A DNA stretch of 26,592 bases, from contig JAUSKE010000072.1 in assembly GCA_030649435.1 (NCBI GenBank), forward strand, positions 1-26,592, read 5' to 3'. Positions 23,443-26,592 of the stretch are shown here, in pieces. Position numbers and translations under genes: made by a program. The stretch's first letter is position 1. Each line of letters opens with the position of its first letter. The notes beneath the pieces were generated by a model. The model saw nothing but the letters and a program-made list of their open reading frames with translations. It searched no databases and was not told the DNA's origin. Source of the DNA: Deltaproteobacteria bacterium (GTDB taxonomy: Bacteria > UBA10199 > JACPAL01 > JACOUP01).

Positions 23443-25869
23443 ATGTACGAAAGAATTGCCCGCTTCCTCCTCCGCCATTTTCTTCAGCGGCCGGTGGTTG
23501 CCCTTGTTCTTATTTTCCTCTCCGTAATGGCTGCGACACCTTCTGCGATTCATCTCTTTGGCAATATCCAGACCGATCTCGCCTCACTCCTTCCGGATGA
23601 CTACCGAAGCGTTAAGCTGATCAAAGAGGTCCGCCAGAAGATGGAAGGGGTTGGGAGTCTTTTGATCGTTCTCGATGGCCGGGACAAAAACGGCATGATC
23701 CGTTTCGCCGACGACCTGACCCAACGGCTCTTGCAGAGTGAGCTGGTGAGGGGGGCTGTTTTTAAAAAACCAGGTTATACGTTCTTCTCCAATCACAAGT
23801 TGTTGTATGTTGATCTGGATGATCTCAAGGCGATCAGAGATCGGATCAGCCAGAGGGTCCAAAGGGAAAAGCTGGGCCCGCTTTTTTTCTCCTTCGAAGA
23901 TGAGACGGAGCAGAAAAAACTTGGTTTCCAGGATCTTGAGAAAGAGTACCGTGAAAAATATTCGGAAGGGACGCGGAGTCCCTATTATGAGAGCGACGAC
24001 GGCACTATTTTTCTTATTCATGTTTACCCGATCGGGAGCAGCTCCAACCTTGGGTTTGCCAAGAAGTTAACAGAGGAAGTCCGGCAGATCGTTCAAGGTT
24101 TTGATCTAAAACAATATGATCCTAATCTTCATGTCGATTACGCCGGTTCTTTTCAAACAAGGATCAACGAATACAATACCCTCATTCATGACCTGACCGT
24201 TGCCGGGATCATCGCCTCCATCGGTGTCGTCCTGCTCCTCCTCTATCGCTTTCGGAGCTTGATCGCCTTGCTCGTTGTCCTTGCCCCGATGGGGGCGGGC
24301 CTCGCCTGGACATTTGGTCTGACCACCTTTCTTGTCGGGCACCTGAATCTTGTAACCTCGTTTCTTTTTTCTATCCTCACCGGCCTGGGGGTCGAATTTG
24401 GGATCCATCTCTTCTCGCGGTATCTGGAGGCAAAAGAATCTGGCCGGGATGTGGAAGGGGCGATCCATGAAATGACCCTTCGTGTTGGTCGGTCATCGCT
24501 CACCAGTGCAGCAACGGCAGGGGTTCCATTTTTATTGTTGGGTCTGAACGATTTTAAGGGGTTCTCGGAATTTGGTCTTATTACCGGTTCTGGTATTATC
24601 ATTTCTCTTTTGGCCTACCTTTTGATCCTGCCGCCGCTTATCCTCCTTTTGGAAAAGCATCATTGGCTTCAGGTTCGGGCGATCCATCAAAGTTTATTTG
24701 GTCATAACCGACGACATCGGTTCCCAAAAGCGAGGCTTGTTTTCTGGAGCACGCTGGCGCTCTCTCTTTTTTGTCTTCCCTTTGTTTCACGACTCCACTT
24801 CGAGTACGATTTTAACAAGCTGAAACCGTTCCTCCCCGCCTATGATGAGGTTCGCGCCAAGACTCGCCTGGTGATCCCGGCAGGGAATAACCCGGCAATG
24901 CTCTTGGTTGCTAATGATAAAGAGGCGTTGCAGGTTAAAGAAGCGCTGTTGGCCAAAAAAGAAAGGGGGACGGAAGACTCTTTTGCCGAAACCCTGATCG
25001 ATCGTGTCAAGATTGCGAGTGATTTGGTCCCTGGAGATCAAGAGGCGAAACTCAAGGTTATTGGGGAGATCAAACAGCTTCTGGAGGATCCTCTCATCAG
25101 GAAGTTTGTGAAGGGGAAGAGGGAGAAAGACATCGAAAAGTTCACGCAATCGCTCGAACTGACGGAGGTGACTCTTGCCGATGTTCCGGAGGATGCGAAA
25201 AGGATCTTTTATGGTCGAAAAGAGATCCCGGGGCAGGTTGTTTTTGTCTTTTCGGACCCCCGCTTTGAACTTTCGGATGGGCAGATTGCGATGCGTTTTC
25301 GGGATGAAGTGGCGTCAGTAGTGACGCCACAGAAAACCTTTTATGCCACGAGTGACGCCATCATCTTCGCAGAAGTCCTGCGTGCCATGCTCAAGGATTC
25401 GACCAAGGCGATTGTCCTGACTCTTCTAGGTGTTCTCTTTTTTGTAGCCCTTGATTTTCGTAAGCCACTGCGTGTAGCTCTTGTGATGCTTCCGATTGTC
25501 GGTGGTGTTTTCTGGATGTGTGGTATTATGGCGCTCATTGGCTTAAAGTTTAATTTTTATAACATGGTGGTCGTTCCTGCTGTCATCGCGACTGCCATTG
25601 ATAACGGCGTTCATATGTACCACCGGTACATTGAAGAAGGCTTTACCTCGGTCTGGACCGTTGTTCGGACTGCCGGTCAGGCCGCCTTTCTTTCTTCGAT
25701 GATGAATATTTTTGGATTCATGGGACTCGTTTTTGCAAACCACAGGGGGCTTGCTTCGATCGGCCAAGTGGCAATGATCGGCATGGTTTCTTGCATGATC
25801 ACCTCGCTGACGATCTTTCCGGCCGTTCTCCAAGTCTTACAAGACTGGAGAAAGAAGGGGACCTTGTGA
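23443..25869 (+). CDS. RND/MMPL-superfamily transporter
   Basis: An 808-residue inner-membrane transporter. TM1 (~17-38) is followed by a large periplasmic domain (~40-245), then five TM helices (~250-410), TM7 (~430-450), a second periplasmic domain (~455-650) and five further TM helices. The sequences GLGVEFGIHLFSRY and ATAIDNGVHMYHRY occupy equivalent places in the two halves and carry the charged residues expected in the proton path. QTDLASLLPDDY after TM1 resembles hopanoid/lipid-exporting (HpnN-like) and MMPL proteins. No periplasmic adaptor gene is adjacent, so a lipid-type substrate is more likely than drug efflux (inference). A 22-bp palindrome lies in the second periplasmic domain (residues ~623-630). 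The stop overlaps the trpE start. Confidence 0.85.
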   Translation: MYERIARFLLRHFLQRPVVALVLIFLSVMAATPSAIHLFGNIQTDLASLLPDDYRSVKLIKEVRQKMEGVGSLLIVLDGRDKNGMIRFADDLTQRLLQSELVRGAVFKKPGYTFFSNHKLLYVDLDDLKAIRDRISQRVQREKLGPLFFSFEDETEQKKLGFQDLEKEYREKYSEGTRSPYYESDDGTIFLIHVYPIGSSSNLGFAKKLTEEVRQIVQGFDLKQYDPNLHVDYAGSFQTRINEYNTLIHDLTVAGIIASIGVVLLLLYRFRSLIALLVVLAPMGAGLAWTFGLTTFLVGHLNLVTSFLFSILTGLGVEFGIHLFSRYLEAKESGRDVEGAIHEMTLRVGRSSLTSAATAGVPFLLLGLNDFKGFSEFGLITGSGIIISLLAYLLILPPLILLLEKHHWLQVRAIHQSLFGHNRRHRFPKARLVFWSTLALSLFCLPFVSRLHFEYDFNKLKPFLPAYDEVRAKTRLVIPAGNNPAMLLVANDKEALQVKEALLAKKERGTEDSFAETLIDRVKIASDLVPGDQEAKLKVIGEIKQLLEDPLIRKFVKGKREKDIEKFTQSLELTEVTLADVPEDAKRIFYGRKEIPGQVVFVFSDPRFELSDGQIAMRFRDEVASVVTPQKTFYATSDAIIFAEVLRAMLKDSTKAIVLTLLGVLFFVALDFRKPLRVALVMLPIVGGVFWMCGIMALIGLKFNFYNMVVVPAVIATAIDNGVHMYHRYIEEGFTSVWTVVRTAGQAAFLSSMMNIFGFMGLVFANHRGLASIGQVAMIGMVSCMITSLTIFPAVLQVLQDWRKKGTL
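25309..25330. repeat. In-frame palindrome inside the RND transporter gene
   Basis: GTGGCGTCA and TGACGCCAC are perfect 9-bp arms around GTAG. It starts at the first base of codon 623 and encodes VASVVTP in the second periplasmic domain. Its ends are related to, but less similar than, those in gspH, the ROK gene and trpE. Confidence 0.5.
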
Positions 25870-26592
25870 TCCAGACACCTCTTTACCCTGTTTTGATCCA
25901 CAAGAATGTTGATTGTGAGACGCCGGTTTCGATTTATCAAAAGATCCGGCAACCAGGCCTTCCCTCATTTTTGCTCGAGAGCGTCGAGGGGCAGGAAAAG
26001 TGGGCCCGGTACAGCTTTATTGGTTTTCAACCACTGGCGACTTTTCAAAGCCGTGGAACGCAAACGATCCTCACGCTCGCCGGACGGCAAAAGAAGAAAA
26101 AAGTTACAGATCCCTTTTTGGAGTGGGAACAGTTTTTTCGTTCTTTTAAGATTGTCAGTTCTTCGCAAAAGGATGAACAGCGATCCCGCTTTTTTGGTGG
26201 GGCGGTTGGCTACCTTTCGTACGAGATGATTCGCCATTTTGAAAAGATCGGTGGTCGAAAGGTAAAAGACGATCTTGCCGCACCAGACTGCTTCTTCATG
26301 ATCCCGGAGATCCTTCTTGTTTTTGACAACATTCGGCATCGACTGGATCTGATCGGGTTTGCCACGAAAGATCGGCTGAAAGAGGTAGAGCGGAGGTTGA
26401 AAGAGATTTCTTTGAGGATTGATTCTGGTGTAGGGGCGCCCCTTGGTGCGCCCAAGAAAGAGGGCACAGCAAGCAGTGCCCCTACGAAATTAAATTGGTC
26501 CCCCGCCGCTTTTAAAAAAGCGGTCAGCCGGGTCAAAAATTATATCGTTGCCGGCGATGTGACCCAGACTGTTCTTTCGCTCCGGCAATCGG
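25866..26592 (+). CDS. trpE: Anthranilate synthase component I TrpE, partial (N-terminal 242 residues)
   Basis: The open frame begins with GTG overlapping the RND stop (GTGA) and runs off the right edge. The translated N-terminus has PSFLLESVEGQEKWARYSFIGFQP, the tryptophan-sensing/anthranilate synthase I pattern, followed by FGGAVGYLSYEMIRHFE, PEILLVFDN and, near the edge, FKKAVSRVKNYIVAGDVTQTVLS, the start of the chorismate-binding domain. TrpE makes anthranilate from chorismate in tryptophan synthesis. The related PabB is the main alternative; the LLES...RYSFIG segment favours TrpE. Residues ~189-207, in the linker between N-terminal and chorismate-binding regions, are encoded by a palindromic element. 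The 3' part is outside the window. Confidence 0.85.
   Translation, partial: MIQTPLYPVLIHKNVDCETPVSIYQKIRQPGLPSFLLESVEGQEKWARYSFIGFQPLATFQSRGTQTILTLAGRQKKKKVTDPFLEWEQFFRSFKIVSSSQKDEQRSRFFGGAVGYLSYEMIRHFEKIGGRKVKDDLAAPDCFFMIPEILLVFDNIRHRLDLIGFATKDRLKEVERRLKEISLRIDSGVGAPLGAPKKEGTASSAPTKLNWSPAAFKKAVSRVKNYIVAGDVTQTVLSLRQS
26430..26485. repeat. In-frame compound palindromic element in the trpE linker
   Basis: Outer ends GTAGGGGC and GCCCCTAC are perfect 8-bp inverted repeats. Inside are two hairpins: GGGCGC...GCGCCC (26434-26453) and GGGCAC-N8-GTGCCC (26462-26481). It starts at the first base of codon 189 and encodes VGAPLGAPKKEGTASSAPT. It has the same ends, and the same reading phase, as the shorter gspH element. 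Confidence 0.7.

Noticed and set aside
22649..23443. A 264-codon open frame on the minus strand opposite the ROK kinase
   Set aside because: No recognisable motif; the plus-strand ROK kinase has all catalytic and zinc residues.
1..26592. CRISPR arrays, tRNA, rRNA, riboswitches, transposases
   Set aside because: I looked for regularly spaced repeats, tRNA-like and rRNA-like sequences and transposase motifs, and saw none.

Overview
The window comes from a diderm (Gram-negative) bacterium: it carries a complete type II secretion (T2SS) gene set with an outer-membrane secretin. The PilM/PilN-like GspL, the PilO-like GspM and the GspN gene at the end of the cluster resemble deltaproteobacterial or myxobacterial systems more than enterobacterial ones. 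I cannot place the organism more precisely from sequence alone. It lacks rRNA, tRNA, CRISPR arrays and recognisable transposase genes, and no gap between genes exceeds about 120 bp.

Layout. (1) 1-1073, minus strand: an AbiEi/AbiEii-type (type IV) toxin-antitoxin pair, AT-richer than the rest, with the toxin running off the left edge. A near-consensus promoter and an inverted repeat sit right at the antitoxin start. (2) 1190-3106, plus: a six-TM, GAF-containing, PilS-like histidine kinase without a neighbouring response regulator. (3) 3206-16402, plus: gspC-D-E-F-G-H-I-J-K-L-M-N, almost all joined by 1-4 nt overlaps or zero gaps, with a strong promoter just before gspE. The prepilin peptidase gspO is not present. 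(4) 16403-16503: a convergent junction holding a 63-bp AT-rich inverted-repeat element. (5) 16504-22404, minus: rsmE - GDPD phosphodiesterase - double-RDD membrane protein - yebC - ruvC - ruvA - ruvB - ftsB-like gene, a tightly packed housekeeping operon. (6) 22463-26592, plus: a ROK-family sugar kinase, a large RND/MMPL-type transporter and the start of trpE, which runs off the right edge.

How the genes work together. GspC, L, M and N with F form the inner-membrane platform; GspE is the ATPase; GspG-K form the pseudopilus; GspD is the outer-membrane channel. The kinase may sense envelope state for this or another pilus-like system (inference). RuvABC processes Holliday junctions; RsmE modifies 16S rRNA; YebC is a translation or transcription factor.

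The most unusual observation is a set of short GC-rich palindromes lying inside protein-coding genes without breaking the frame (gspH, ROK kinase, RND transporter, trpE), plus a dispersed-repeat-like sequence at the GDPD N-terminus. The four palindromes all begin at the first base of a codon, three share the ends GTRGKGGC...GCCMCTAC, and they fall in places where extra residues should be tolerated. They look like a family of protein-coding palindromic mini-elements. A second theme is promoters whose -10 box lies only about 8 bp from the start codon, with no Shine-Dalgarno sequence (abiEi, gspE), which suggests leaderless mRNAs.
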